Part shown: piece after piece, positions 53,886-63,074 of the stretch
Numbering within the stretch: position 1 is the stretch's first letter
Layout: every line of letters starts with the position of its first letter
From: Lautropia sp.
Lineage (GTDB): Bacteria > Pseudomonadota > Gammaproteobacteria > Burkholderiales > Burkholderiaceae_E
Length of the DNA: 64,000 bases
Direction: 5' to 3'
Assembly: GCA_030532895.1 (NCBI GenBank)
Contig: JAUNKF010000002.1
Span: 202,153-266,152, forward strand
Translations under genes and position numbers: made by a program
Notes under the pieces: model-generated
Seen by the model: only the letters and a program-made list of their open reading frames with translations
Told to the model about the DNA's origin: nothing
Databases searched by the model: none

Positions 53886-55638
53886 GTGCTCCTTCTTCGC
53901 GCAGGCTCACGAAACGCATCTCGGGCCGGTCGATGGGGGGGGAGAGCAGCTCGAACCGGCGGTTGATGACCCAGGCATGCATTGGATGGCGCAGTGGCAG
54001 GTAGTAATGCTGCTCCTTCACGATTTGCAGTGCGTCCTGCAGCAGTTGCCGACGGGCATGGGGGTTGGCCTCGAAGCGGGCGCGGTCGATCAGTCGGTCG
54101 AGGGCCGGGTTGCTGATGCGGCCGGCGTTGTAGGCGCCATCAAGCTTGCCGGAGCGGGTGTAGACGAGCGAGAGCAGGCTCTGAAGGGCATCGAAGTTGG
54201 GGCTGCCCCAGCCGATCATCCAGAAGCTGCTGTCGAGGGTTTCAAGTTTGGGGACGAGGCTGGCGAAGGGCAGCGTGTTGACCTTGACCTGAACACCGAT
54301 CTGACGCCACATGGGCACGAGGGCGTGACAGATCTCCTGATCGAAAGCGTAGCGGTTGTGGGGACAGTCGAGCGTCACCTCGAAACCGTTGGGATAACCG
54401 GCGCTGGCCAGCAGCTGGCGGGCTTGGGCGAGGTTGCGGGCTGGGCGTTGATCCAGGTGGGGCGACCAGCCGTTGACGCCTGGTGCCACGATGGTGCCCG
54501 CCGGGCGGGACAGGGTTTCCGTGACCCGATAGAGCCGCCGGTTGTCGATGGCGAGCGAGAGTGCCTGACGAACCCGGACATCCTTGAACGGGTTGGCGCC
54601 CTTGGCGTTGCCATGCGCCAGACGGGCTGAAAACTGATCCATGCCGATCATCAGGGTGCGCTGGGCCACGCTGCTGGCCACTTTCAGGTGAGTCGTGCCT
54701 TGCAGTGGCGGGATGCGCTGCAGTGGCAGGTCGGTGACGAGATCGACCTGCTGGCGCTGAAGGGCACTGATCCGGCCCTGATCGGTGGTGATAGGCTGGT
54801 AGACGACGGTTCGGATGTTGCCGGGAAAGCCCGTTTCGTCCCACCATCGATCATGGCGTTGCAGGATCAGCTGTTGCGAAGGGATCCAGCCTGCGAGCTG
54901 GAAAGGGCCGGTGCCGTTGGCATGACGCGAGGCGTAGGTGTCTTCGTGGATCTTCAGGTTCTGGGCCTTGGTGGCCTTGTGTTTTTTGGCCCAGCGTTCA
55001 CTGAGGATGCGGGCGTCCACGAGTTGGCGCGGCAGTAATGGCAGCGGTTTTTCCAGCAGGAAGTCGACGGTGTAATCATCCACCCGCTTCACGGTACGGA
55101 TGCCGCTCAACATGGCGCTGGCAGGCGATCCGGCTTCCTTCAGGCGCATCATCGAAAAGACGACATCAGCGGCACGCAGTGGTGAGCCGTCATGAAAGTT
55201 CACGCCTTGACGGATGAAGAAGCGCCAGGTGAGGGCGTTGCGTTGTGTCCAGCCGGCGGCCAGCGCCGGTTCGACCTCGTTGGCTGGCGAGTAGCGTGTC
55301 AGTCCTTCGTAGACCTGTTGAAGGATGGCCTGGGTTTGAGGGTGGTTGTGGGCGTGAGGGTCGAGCGTGAGGATATCGCTCTGGGCGGCCCAGCGAAGGG
55401 TGGCGGCACTGGCACAGGGGGCGCCAAGGCCGATCATCAATGCGGCCAGCAGGCCGGCGAGCCTTGGAACAAGCCGAGAGCGCCTGGCTGCCAGGGGCCG
55501 GGGGCATGGCGGCTGACGGCAAACATGGCTCAGGCACATGCTGGGCATGCCCGTGCCGCGGCTGGTTGTGCGGTCATCGGTGGTTTGATGGTACGGCACC
55601 AGCGGCAGCGTCTCGACCGGTGTGATACGCCTGCTCAT
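53878..55638 (-). CDS. ABC transporter substrate-binding protein (peptide/nickel family)
   Basis: A 586-residue periplasmic SBP of family 5 (SBP_bac_5, DdpA/OppA-like). A hydrophobic export segment LAGLLAALMIGLGAPCASA follows a long basic lead; the mature protein begins ATLRWAAQSDILTLDPHAHN. Family motifs are LQQVYEGLTRY, RQGVNFHDGSPLRAADVVFS and VRQALSLAIDNRRLYRV. It probably binds peptides or glutathione-like ligands, but no permease or ATPase genes are near, so the transporter is an orphan subunit here. The start is uncertain: 55638 gives a very long lead, the ATG at 55548 a shorter one. Confidence 0.9.
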   Translation of the reverse strand: MSRRITPVETLPLVPYHQTTDDRTTSRGTGMPSMCLSHVCRQPPCPRPLAARRSRLVPRLAGLLAALMIGLGAPCASAATLRWAAQSDILTLDPHAHNHPQTQAILQQVYEGLTRYSPANEVEPALAAGWTQRNALTWRFFIRQGVNFHDGSPLRAADVVFSMMRLKEAGSPASAMLSGIRTVKRVDDYTVDFLLEKPLPLLPRQLVDARILSERWAKKHKATKAQNLKIHEDTYASRHANGTGPFQLAGWIPSQQLILQRHDRWWDETGFPGNIRTVVYQPITTDQGRISALQRQQVDLVTDLPLQRIPPLQGTTHLKVASSVAQRTLMIGMDQFSARLAHGNAKGANPFKDVRVRQALSLAIDNRRLYRVTETLSRPAGTIVAPGVNGWSPHLDQRPARNLAQARQLLASAGYPNGFEVTLDCPHNRYAFDQEICHALVPMWRQIGVQVKVNTLPFASLVPKLETLDSSFWMIGWGSPNFDALQSLLSLVYTRSGKLDGAYNAGRISNPALDRLIDRARFEANPHARRQLLQDALQIVKEQHYYLPLRHPMHAWVINRRFELLSPPIDRPEMRFVSLREEGARR

Positions 55639-55816
55639 CAATGAGTTGCCTATATGATTTTGCGCGAAGTAATCGTTATGTATCCTTATTGTTGCAATTT
55701 AGCATGCCCGCTCGAAGGCTGCCAGTGGTGACGATGTTTTTGGCGTTTAATTTCGCCAAATTGAGACATCATGGTCGGTGCCCGGCGGCGCATGGCCGGC
55801 TTGTCGGGGAAGCCTT

Positions 55817-56302
55817 TCAGGCACGCCGGACATATTCCGCGATGGCGTAGCGGATGCCGGTTTCACTCACTGCGGGTTGGTGCGAGCGGCGCGTCCACTC
55901 GGCCGGATCCGGTGCGGGCAGGAAGGCATCGGCTTCGGGGGCCAGATCGATCTCGGTCAGGATGATCCGCTCGGCGAGGGGCCATGCCTCGGCATAGATT
56001 TGCGCGCCACCGATCACGAAGAGTTCGGCTTCGTCGGCATGTCGGTCGATGGCTTCCTGCAGGCTGGCCGCTGCCTCCACGCCCGCCGGGAGTGTGGGGG
56101 ATCGTCGGCTGATGACGACCATCTGGCGACCAGGTAGCACCCGGTTGATCGATTCCCAGGTTTTGCGTCCCATCAGCACGGTGTGACCGGTGGTGGTGGC
56201 ACGAAAATGGCGAAGGTCTTCGGGCAAGTGCCAGGGTAACTGGTTTTGATGACCGATGGCGCCGTTGCGGGCGCGGGCGGCGATCAGGGTCAGGCGAGGC
56301 AT
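55817..56302 (-). CDS. folA: Dihydrofolate reductase
   Basis: Reduces dihydrofolate to tetrahydrofolate with NADPH, 161 residues. MPRLTLIAARARNGAIGHQN opens the protein, followed by LPWHLPEDLRHFRATTTGHT with the catalytic Asp, GRKTWESI and VIGGAQIYAEAWPLAERI for NADPH binding. It is 16 bases downstream of thyA on the same strand, so thymidylate synthesis and folate recycling form one operon. An upstream frame to 56383 overlaps thyA and is rejected. Confidence 0.96.
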   Translation of the reverse strand: MPRLTLIAARARNGAIGHQNQLPWHLPEDLRHFRATTTGHTVLMGRKTWESINRVLPGRQMVVISRRSPTLPAGVEAAASLQEAIDRHADEAELFVIGGAQIYAEAWPLAERIILTEIDLAPEADAFLPAPDPAEWTRRSHQPAVSETGIRYAIAEYVRRA

Positions 56303-56318
56303 GGCGTGATGGTGTTCG

Positions 56319-57113
56319 TCAGACGGCAATGGGAGCCTTGATGCCGGGGTGCGGGTCATAGCCCTCGATCTCGAAATCCTCATACCGATAGTCGAAGATC
56401 GAATCCGGCTTGCGCAGAATCTTCAGCTGGGGCAGGGCACGTGGCTCGCGAGCCAGTTGGCACTCGGCCTGTGCGAGATGATTCAGGTAGAGGTGACAGT
56501 CACCGCCCGTCCAGATGAAATCGCCGACCTCCAGATCGCACTGCTGCGCCACCATGTGGGTGAGCAGCGCATAGGAGGCAATGTTGAAGGGCACGCCCAG
56601 GAAGATGTCGGCGCTGCGCTGGTAGAGCTGACAGGAGAGTTTGCCGTCGGCCACGTAGAACTGGAACATGGCATGGCAGGGCGGCAGCGCCATCTCTGGC
56701 AAGGCAGCCACGTTCCAGGCCGAGACGATCAGCCGGCGTGAGTCAGGTGAACGGCGGATATCGTCGATCACACGGGTGATCTGGTCGATGTGCTGACCGT
56801 CGGGGGTGGGCCAGCTACGCCATTGGGCACCATAGACGGGGCCGAGATTACCTGCCTCGTCGGCCCATTCGTCCCAGATCGTGACCCCGTTCTCTTTCAG
56901 GTAGCCGACGTTCGTGTCGCCTTTCAGGAACCACAGCAGCTCGTGGATGATGGACTTCAGGTGAAGCTTCTTGGTGGTCAGCAGTGGAAAGCCTTCGTCG
57001 AGCGCAAAGCGCATCTGCCAACCGAAGATGGAAAGGGTGCCGGTGCCGGTGCGGTCGGTCTTGCGCGTGCCATGCGCTCGAACCTCGCGGATCAGGTCAA
57101 GATAGGTTTTCAT
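56319..57113 (-). CDS. thyA: Thymidylate synthase
   Basis: Methylates dUMP to dTMP using 5,10-methylene-tetrahydrofolate, releasing dihydrofolate for FolA. 264 residues, the same length as E. coli ThyA. The catalytic Cys is in [20 protein letters not shown]. Other motifs are [39 protein letters not shown] and [16 protein letters not shown]. Operon with folA. A repeat copy lies directly upstream at 57130-57175. Confidence 0.98.
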   Translation of the reverse strand: MKTYLDLIREVRAHGTRKTDRTGTGTLSIFGWQMRFALDEGFPLLTTKKLHLKSIIHELLWFLKGDTNVGYLKENGVTIWDEWADEAGNLGPVYGAQWRSWPTPDGQHIDQITRVIDDIRRSPDSRRLIVSAWNVAALPEMALPPCHAMFQFYVADGKLSCQLYQRSADIFLGVPFNIASYALLTHMVAQQCDLEVGDFIWTGGDCHLYLNHLAQAECQLAREPRALPQLKILRKPDSIFDYRYEDFEIEGYDPHPGIKAPIAV

Positions 57114-57129
57114 GGCCGCGATGATACTG

Positions 57130-57175
57130 GCTGGTACGTGTCATGCACGCCCAAGCGGGATTTTCATGGGCAAGC
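57130..57175 (+). repeat. Dispersed intergenic repeat, copy 10
   Basis: GGCTGGTACGTGTCATGCAC then GCCCAAGCGGGATTTTCATG and GGCAAGC. The core GTACGTGTCATGCA agrees with copy 7. It lies in the thyA-gspC gap. Confidence 0.5.
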
Positions 57176-57203
57176 GTGTGTGAGTGACATGGTTGGAAGA
57201 GCG

Positions 57204-58199
57204 CTAGCGCTGCAGCTCCTTGGTCAGCGCGCGTTGCTGATACATCAGGTTCGGATCCATGTCGCTGCCGTCGGGCGGGATGTCCTCGATGAACGGCTGT
57301 TCACCATAAAAACCCTCGCCCCCATAGGCGTCCTGTGCGTTTTGCTCGTCGAACATGATGCTGCCACCAGGGCCGGTCATCGGGGCGTTCGGGTCGAATT
57401 CGCTGGCGTCCGGCACCATGCTGCCGTCGAGGGGCTGGCCATTGGCATCGTAGTTTTCAGGTGGGGGGAGCATCCCTCGGCCCATCGTGGCCCCTCCCAT
57501 CGGGCGATGCATCGGCCCACGGGCACCCGGTGGCAAGCCGCCAGGGGGCGGATCGTCGTTCAGCGGGGCGGCCGGTTGGGCATGCAGGGCCGGATTGTCG
57601 TCGTAGAACGGGGCTTCCACGGGGGGCTGCTCATCGGCAAAAGGTGGCTGACCTGCTGCCGCGGGCGGCAGGGCATCCGGGGGCGCCCCGGTGTCGTCCT
57701 CCCACGGCACCTCTTCCGATGGCTCGCCGATGCCGGCTGTCGGCTGTCGGGACTTGCCTGCGTTGCTCGTGAGGATGTCCAGGCTGTAGCGCGAGGGCGC
57801 GTCAGCCTCGATCCGCTGTCCTCGGTGTTCGATCACGACCTTGTCGGCATGCACTTCCTTCAGTGTCGAGCCATCGCCCACCCGTTGGTTGACGCGAAAG
57901 GCTTTGGCGGGCTTGCCGTCGATGGCCAGAATGGCCACACCCCGGCGACCTGCCTCGACGATGCCCGTGACCTTGATGTCGACGGGGGGCGGGGCATCGG
58001 GGGTGCCAGTGGCCTGACGGGCGCCGAAGAGCTTCGCAGCCACGGGCAGCGGCGGGCGGCTGTTGTCGCCGAGGGCATCACCGGGCGCAATGGCGGCCCT
58101 GGGCGCCAGCAATTGCATGGCCCAATAGGTGATGATGCCGATCAGCACCAGAAACAACAGCAGAGAGAGTAGCCGCACGGCTACAGAAGAACTCCGCAT
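57204..58199 (-). CDS. gspC: Type II secretion system protein GspC
   Basis: Inner-membrane protein that links the assembly platform to the GspD secretin. 331 residues. One membrane helix (about residues 10-28: LLSLLLFLVLIGIITYWAMQ) is followed by the homology region near KLFGARQATG and the beta-strand block VDIKVTGIVEAGRRGVAILA to VVIEHRGQRIEADA. The remaining half (about 155-331) is acidic, Pro/Gly/Met-rich and low complexity, with no PDZ domain. The ATG at 58199 is the natural start. It is divergent from gspG-N and separate from gspD-E-F, which are not in the window. Confidence 0.85.
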   Translation of the reverse strand: MRSSSVAVRLLSLLLFLVLIGIITYWAMQLLAPRAAIAPGDALGDNSRPPLPVAAKLFGARQATGTPDAPPPVDIKVTGIVEAGRRGVAILAIDGKPAKAFRVNQRVGDGSTLKEVHADKVVIEHRGQRIEADAPSRYSLDILTSNAGKSRQPTAGIGEPSEEVPWEDDTGAPPDALPPAAAGQPPFADEQPPVEAPFYDDNPALHAQPAAPLNDDPPPGGLPPGARGPMHRPMGGATMGRGMLPPPENYDANGQPLDGSMVPDASEFDPNAPMTGPGGSIMFDEQNAQDAYGGEGFYGEQPFIEDIPPDGSDMDPNLMYQQRALTKELQR

Positions 58200-58371
58200 G
58201 GGTATGACTCTTTCTGTGAGGGAAGGGGGGTCGTGGCTACTATCATACAAGCCGATCAAGGCAGGTCAAAGAATCGGTACCAATCGTCCGATGCTAAAAA
58301 CGGACAGGATACTCTGCGATAAATTACGGGATATATGAGTTCACACACGTATCACCGTAGGGAGGGCGAAC
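58200..58371. promoter_or_regulatory. Divergent gspC / gspG promoter region
   Basis: This 172-base gap feeds both gspC and gspG-N. It is relatively AT-rich from 58240 to 58340 (for example GGATACTCTGCGATAAAT). No operator was recognised. GGGAGGG lies eight bases before the GTG of gspG. Confidence 0.45.
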
Positions 58372-58851
58372 GTGACCACTGAATGGATGTCCGTACCGAC
58401 ACAGGCTCGCGCCAAGGGCGCCAAACCATCGACCCGCCGTCGTTCGGCCGGCTTCACGCTGATCGAGCTGATGGTGGTGGTGATGATTCTGGGTGTGCTG
58501 GCCGCACTGGTCGTGCCCCGGTTCATGGATCGGCCGGATCAGGCTCGCGCCGTTGCTGCCAAGCAGGACATTGCGCAGATCATGCAGCAGCTGAAGCTCT
58601 ATCGCCTCGACAACGGCCGTTATCCCACGACGGAGCAGGGGCTGGAGGCGCTGGTCAGTCGTCCCACCTCCGGCCCACAGGCCAACAACTGGAAATCCTA
58701 TCTGGACAAGATGCCGGTGGATCCCTGGGGTAAGCCCTACCAGTATCTGAACCCCGGCATCCGGAGCGAAATCGATGTGTTTTCTCTGGGCGCCGATGGC
58801 ACGGCCGGCGGTGAAGGCGGCGATGCCGATATCGGCAGCTGGGATCTCTGA
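58372..58851 (+). CDS. gspG: Type II secretion major pseudopilin GspG
   Basis: A 159-residue main pseudopilus subunit. The prepilin peptidase site is SAGFTLIELMVVVMILGVL (cut after Gly, with Glu5), preceded by a 26-residue basic leader, longer than usual. The mature part has the GspG beta-region with LYRLDNGRYPTTEQGLEALV, WKSYLDKMPVDPWGKPYQYL and calcium-binding-type loop DVFSLGADGTAGGEG. GTG start supported by GGGAGGG. First gene of the gspG-N operon. Confidence 0.95.
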   Translation: MTTEWMSVPTQARAKGAKPSTRRRSAGFTLIELMVVVMILGVLAALVVPRFMDRPDQARAVAAKQDIAQIMQQLKLYRLDNGRYPTTEQGLEALVSRPTSGPQANNWKSYLDKMPVDPWGKPYQYLNPGIRSEIDVFSLGADGTAGGEGGDADIGSWDL

Positions 58852-58911
58852 TGCTGCATCGGGCATTGCTGGCTGCTGTGCCGGCCCGGATCGTTTGAGC
58901 AGGTCGGGACC

Positions 58912-59385
58912 GTGCGTCGTCAAAGGGGTTTCACGCTGATCGAGCTGCTGGTGTCACTGATCATCATCGGCGTCGTGCTGTCCATGGTCGTCGTCTCCGG
59001 CACGCCGAACCCGCTTCGTGCACTGGAGAGTGATGCCGAGCGGCTCACCCAACTGTTTTCGCTGGCGCGGGAAGAGGCGCAGATTCGAGGCGCGCCGATC
59101 CGGTTCGTGACCGAAGGCGATCGCTACGGTTTTGTCATTTTCAAGGATCGCCAATGGCGCCCGATCGAAGATGACACCTATCTGCGCATGCGGCAATGGC
59201 CCACCAAAACCCGTGTTCAGGTGCAACGCGCCGATGGTGCAAAATTGCTGGAATTTGGCCGCGACATGATCGAACCCCCTTATCGCGTGCTGTTGAGTCG
59301 GGAGATCGGCTCGATCGTCATTGCCGGCAATGGGCTGGGCGCTTTCGAGGTGTTGCGTGAACCGGCCGAGGGAGCGCGTCCGTGA
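58912..59385 (+). CDS. gspH: Type II secretion minor pseudopilin GspH
   Basis: A 157-residue minor pseudopilin. It opens with a very short basic leader and RQRGFTLIELLVSLIIIGVV. The GspH/FimT domain continues as LTQLFSLAREEAQIRGAPIR and ends with an RYGFVIFKDRQWRPIEDD block. GTG start; only a 57-base gap after gspG, and gspI overlaps or follows at once. Confidence 0.88.
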   Translation: MRRQRGFTLIELLVSLIIIGVVLSMVVVSGTPNPLRALESDAERLTQLFSLAREEAQIRGAPIRFVTEGDRYGFVIFKDRQWRPIEDDTYLRMRQWPTKTRVQVQRADGAKLLEFGRDMIEPPYRVLLSREIGSIVIAGNGLGAFEVLREPAEGARP

Positions 59386-59504
59386 GCGAGCCATGCGGCA
59401 TCGAGGTGAGGTCAAGGACTGATGGGCATCGGTCTTGCTACCGTTCGGCCAGCCGACCGGCGGTTGCCGACGCCAATCGACGAATGGTCGGCGGGTGTGG
59501 CTTG

Positions 59505-59942
59505 ATGGCAACGAAATGCTTCGTGCATCGCAATGCCCAGGCTGTCAGCGGCTTTACGCTGATCGAGGTGCTGGTGGCGCTCACGATCATCGCCATTGCG
59601 TTGATGGCGTCGTTGCGGGCCGTGGGGTCGATCACCGCAGGTGCCGATGATCTGCGTGCACGGACGCTTGCGCAGTGGAGCGCCGAAAACCGTCTGACCG
59701 AGATCCGCGTGCGGGGCGAGTTTCCCGCCGTGGGGCGGCGCAATTACGACTGTCCGCAGGGGGATCTGCTGCTCGTCTGCCAGGAGGATGTCTACGCCAC
59801 CGCCAACCCCAATTTCCGGCGCATCGAGATGCAGGTGTTCGATCCCTCGCGCAGCGAGCGCTCGGTGGGGGGCGCGCTTCAGGGCGGTCGGCTTGCCCGC
59901 CTGCTCGGTTTTGCCATTGCCGGCGGCACGGTGGGGGGCTGA
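59505..59942 (+). CDS. gspI: Type II secretion minor pseudopilin GspI
   Basis: A 145-residue minor pseudopilin. Peptidase site SGFTLIEVLVALTIIAIAL near residue 15 from the ATG at 59505. The mature domain includes LAQWSAENRLTEIRVRGEFP and NFRRIEMQVFDPSRSERSVG. A GTG at 59382 would overlap gspH by four bases and give a 56-residue leader; I prefer 59505. Four bases before gspJ. Confidence 0.85.
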   Translation: MATKCFVHRNAQAVSGFTLIEVLVALTIIAIALMASLRAVGSITAGADDLRARTLAQWSAENRLTEIRVRGEFPAVGRRNYDCPQGDLLLVCQEDVYATANPNFRRIEMQVFDPSRSERSVGGALQGGRLARLLGFAIAGGTVGG

Positions 59943-59945
59943 GGC

Positions 59946-60749
59946 ATGACAGGGGCGGCAGCTTTCGGCAAGCGCGAGCATCGGTGTCTGCGGCTTGAGA
60001 AGGAGGGGGCGGTTGGCCGACGGCGGCGTGCCCGTTCGTGTCGTGACGGCGGTTTCACCTTGATCGAGTTGCTGGTGGCCGTCGGGCTGCTGGCGATTTT
60101 GGCCGTGCTCAGCTGGCGGGGGCTGGATTCGGTGTTACAAAGCCGTGACCGTCTGGTGCATGAATCAAACGAATTGCGATCTTTGACGCTGGCCTTGGCT
60201 CAGCTCGAAGAGGATTTGTTGCAGACTTGGCCGGTACGCAACATGGGCAGCCGCATCGTGCCGGTGCAGATTCCGTTGGGGCAGGGTACACGGGGTGCGG
60301 CCAGTCAGTCGATCGTGCTGGTGAGGGAGGTGGCGCGTCGCAGCCTGCCCACCCGCATCCAGCGAGTGGTGTACCAGGTGCGTGACGGGCAGCTCGCTCG
60401 TGGCTTTACCGAGTGGCAGCAGGGCAGTGGCGGCCAAGACGCCGCCACGGTGGGGGGCGCCGTCCAGTCGCTCGTTTGGCAGCCCGTATTGCAGGAAGTC
60501 CGCTCGATCACCGTGCGCGGCTGGGCCGGCAACACCTGGTTGGCTGGGGAGCAGTTGGCCAAGCTCACGTCGTCCAACGAAGTGGATGTGAATGGCAATC
60601 CATTGGCCAGCATCACAAGCACCACGCCCGACGAGGTGCGAACCAACCTGCTTCGGCAGCGCGAATTGTCGATGGTGCGCGGCCTGGAAGTGATCATCGA
60701 ACGCACGAATGGTCAGCGTTTCGTGCGTATTTATTCGACCCAGGATTGA
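59946..60749 (+). CDS. gspJ: Type II secretion minor pseudopilin GspJ
   Basis: A 267-residue pseudopilin. The leader is about 35 residues and basic, ending at DGGFTLIELLVAVGLLAILA. The mature region resembles GspJ: SRDRLVHESNELRSLTLALA, then EEDLLQTWPVRNM. Length is somewhat above the family's usual 200-230. Three bases before gspK. Confidence 0.88.
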   Translation: MTGAAAFGKREHRCLRLEKEGAVGRRRRARSCRDGGFTLIELLVAVGLLAILAVLSWRGLDSVLQSRDRLVHESNELRSLTLALAQLEEDLLQTWPVRNMGSRIVPVQIPLGQGTRGAASQSIVLVREVARRSLPTRIQRVVYQVRDGQLARGFTEWQQGSGGQDAATVGGAVQSLVWQPVLQEVRSITVRGWAGNTWLAGEQLAKLTSSNEVDVNGNPLASITSTTPDEVRTNLLRQRELSMVRGLEVIIERTNGQRFVRIYSTQD

Positions 60750-60752
60750 CGC

Positions 60753-61844
60753 GTGTCTCGCATGGCTTCGTCTTCACGACACTTTCTTCAGGCGCAGCAG
60801 GGGGCCGCCATCGTGACGGCGCTTCTTGTGGTGGCGCTCGTGACGGTCATCGTCAGCAGTCTTTTTTACCGAGAAAGTGTGGCTGTGCGCTCGATCGAGA
60901 ACCGGGCGACGCTGTCGCAGACGCGCTGGATCGAGCGGGCCGTCATCGACTGGGCCAAGGTGATCCTCCGAAATTCCCCGCGGGACGTGGATTCGGCGTT
61001 GTCGATCTGGGCAACCCCGGTGGTCGAGACGCAGCTCGATGAGACCGTCACGGGAGGTGCGAAGATCGGGGATGCCGAGCGTCAGGTCTTTCTGGCCGGC
61101 CGGATCCATGACGCGCAGTCACGTTTCAACGTCAATGCCCTGCTGCGGGAAAGCTTCGATCCCAGCAATCCGGGTGGACAGGGGGGGCAAGGTGGCCAAA
61201 GTGGCCAAGGTGGTGGTGGCCAGCCCGATGGCAAGGCTGAAGGCGGGCCGCCCGACACGGGGGCTTCGTCTCAAGGCGCTGGGCAGCGCCGGGATCCCAC
61301 CTTGTCGGCCGAGCATGTGGAGGCGATGAAACGGTTGATGGGCCTGTTGTCCCTGCCCGAAAGTCTGGTCGACCAGATCCTGTTGCGCCTGAGGCGTGTT
61401 GCGGCGCAGAATGCGGGTAGGGGCGGCAACACTTGGGTGATGCCGCTCGTGCGACTGGATGATCTGCGTGATTTGCCCGGTTTTAGCGACGAAGTGATGG
61501 AGAAGCTGGAACCCCATCTGACGGTGCTGCCTGCCGATGCACGCACCGTCAACGTGAACAGCGCCTCGGTCGAGGTGCTGTCGGCCGTTGCCCCTACATG
61601 GTCGCAACCTGCCATTCGCAGTTTCGTCGCCAACCGTGACAGGCTGCCGGCGCCCACGCTCGATGCGAGCCAGTTGAGTCTTGGTGGCAATACCACACTT
61701 CCCGCAACGCTCGTCGACGTGAAGTCGGCATATTTTCTGGCTGACGGCATCATTCGCTACGATCGTGTCGAATCCCATACCGAAACCCTGCTCAACCGCG
61801 CCCCAACAGGCCAAGTAAAGGTGATATGGCAACACCGCAATTGA
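60753..61844 (+). CDS. gspK: Type II secretion minor pseudopilin GspK
   Basis: A 363-residue tip pseudopilin. Peptidase site QQGAAIVTALLVVALVTVIV lacks Glu5, as is normal for GspK. A large alpha domain follows: AERQVFLAGRIHDAQSRFNV, then a Gly/Gln-rich insertion of roughly 35 residues (about 139-175), then a SAM-like part with NVNSASVEVLSAVAP. GTG start; an ATG at 60762 is an alternative. It overlaps gspL by 19 bases. Confidence 0.88.
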   Translation: MSRMASSSRHFLQAQQGAAIVTALLVVALVTVIVSSLFYRESVAVRSIENRATLSQTRWIERAVIDWAKVILRNSPRDVDSALSIWATPVVETQLDETVTGGAKIGDAERQVFLAGRIHDAQSRFNVNALLRESFDPSNPGGQGGQGGQSGQGGGGQPDGKAEGGPPDTGASSQGAGQRRDPTLSAEHVEAMKRLMGLLSLPESLVDQILLRLRRVAAQNAGRGGNTWVMPLVRLDDLRDLPGFSDEVMEKLEPHLTVLPADARTVNVNSASVEVLSAVAPTWSQPAIRSFVANRDRLPAPTLDASQLSLGGNTTLPATLVDVKSAYFLADGIIRYDRVESHTETLLNRAPTGQVKVIWQHRN

Positions 61845-63070
61845 AACGGCATCAGGCCATTGTCTGGCTGCCGCCACGCAGTGCCGGCGAGTCCGTCCTC
61901 AGTGGCGCGCGCGCGGTGCTGTATGCACAGATGGGCAGTGATGCCGAACCGGCGCTGCGTCGCGTCTCGCTGGATGCGCTCGAGGGCATCCGGCAGGTCT
62001 GGTTGGTGGCTGATGCGCGGGATGTCACGCTGATCACGGCCGCCGTGCCGCCGCTCTCGGGCAAGCGGCTCAAGCAGGCATTGCCCAACGTGGTCGAGGA
62101 ATACCTGTTGCAGGATCCTTCGCGTTGCCTGATCGTGCCTGGGCCGGTGCTCGCGGATGGGCAGCGCGTGATCGGGGTGATCGACAACGAATGGGTCGAC
62201 AGCGTGCTGGCCGCTTTCAAGCAGCGCGGCATCAGCGTGGAAGCCTTGTGGCCGGCGCAGTTGATGCTGCCGTACAAGGAAGGCCAGTGGTCGATGATGG
62301 CTGCGCATGATTATCTGACGGTACGTACCGGTGAGTGGACGGGCTACGGCTGGGCGGCGGGTGAGCAGGAAGCCTCCCACCGTGAGACGGCGCTTGGCGT
62401 GCTGGCTGGCAAGCTCCTTGGGCAGACGCCCAAGCGCATCGGGGTGTGGCTGGCGGATGATGGTTGGCGTTCGACGCTGAAGACCGCAGCACGGCCGTCC
62501 GAGACGAAGCTTGATTTTGAATCGGTGCCGCTGGTGCGATCCGCGCCGCTCGATTTGCTCTCGGCCAAGACCGATGGCCTGAAGAACCGCCTGAGCCGGG
62601 TTGATTGGCGGCTGTGGCGTGGTGTGGGCGCCTTGCTGGCTGCCGTCTTCGTGGCTTCGCTGGTGGGGCTTAACCTGCAATGGTTGCAGCTCCGTGCCGA
62701 GGCAGACCAATTGCAGGCCGCGATCCGTGCACGCTTCAAGGACAGCTTCCCGAACGCGGTCATCGTCGATCCGGCGCTGCAGATGAAGCGAAGCGTCAAT
62801 GAATTGCGCGTCAAGAGTGGTCGTCCCGGCCCGGATGATTTCGTGCCGCTTCTGGCCCGTTTCGCTCAGGCCGTGGGCCAGCGCGGGCAAGGCACGATCG
62901 AAGCGCTCGAATACCGTGAAGGGACGATGAAAATCCGTTTTGCACCGGAATCGGTCGACGGCCCCGAGGCCCGCGAGGCATTGGTTCAGGATGCGACCCG
63001 TCTGGGCCTCGTGCTCGTCTTCGACAACCAAAGAGACCCGACCGCGCGTCTCAACACTCAGGGGCGCTGA
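61826..63070 (+). CDS. gspL: Type II secretion protein GspL
   Basis: A 414-residue inner-membrane protein recruiting the GspE ATPase. The cytoplasmic domain spans residues 1-265 with the actin-like GspL fold (LPNVVEEYLLQDPSRCLIVP and QRGISVEALWPAQLMLPY). One membrane helix is near 271-288 (LWRGVGALLAAVFVASLVGL), and a periplasmic ferredoxin-like domain closes it (FVPLLARFAQAVGQRGQGTI). Overlaps gspK; gspM follows after four bases. Confidence 0.88.
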   Translation: MATPQLKRHQAIVWLPPRSAGESVLSGARAVLYAQMGSDAEPALRRVSLDALEGIRQVWLVADARDVTLITAAVPPLSGKRLKQALPNVVEEYLLQDPSRCLIVPGPVLADGQRVIGVIDNEWVDSVLAAFKQRGISVEALWPAQLMLPYKEGQWSMMAAHDYLTVRTGEWTGYGWAAGEQEASHRETALGVLAGKLLGQTPKRIGVWLADDGWRSTLKTAARPSETKLDFESVPLVRSAPLDLLSAKTDGLKNRLSRVDWRLWRGVGALLAAVFVASLVGLNLQWLQLRAEADQLQAAIRARFKDSFPNAVIVDPALQMKRSVNELRVKSGRPGPDDFVPLLARFAQAVGQRGQGTIEALEYREGTMKIRFAPESVDGPEAREALVQDATRLGLVLVFDNQRDPTARLNTQGR

Positions 63071-63074
63071 CGAT

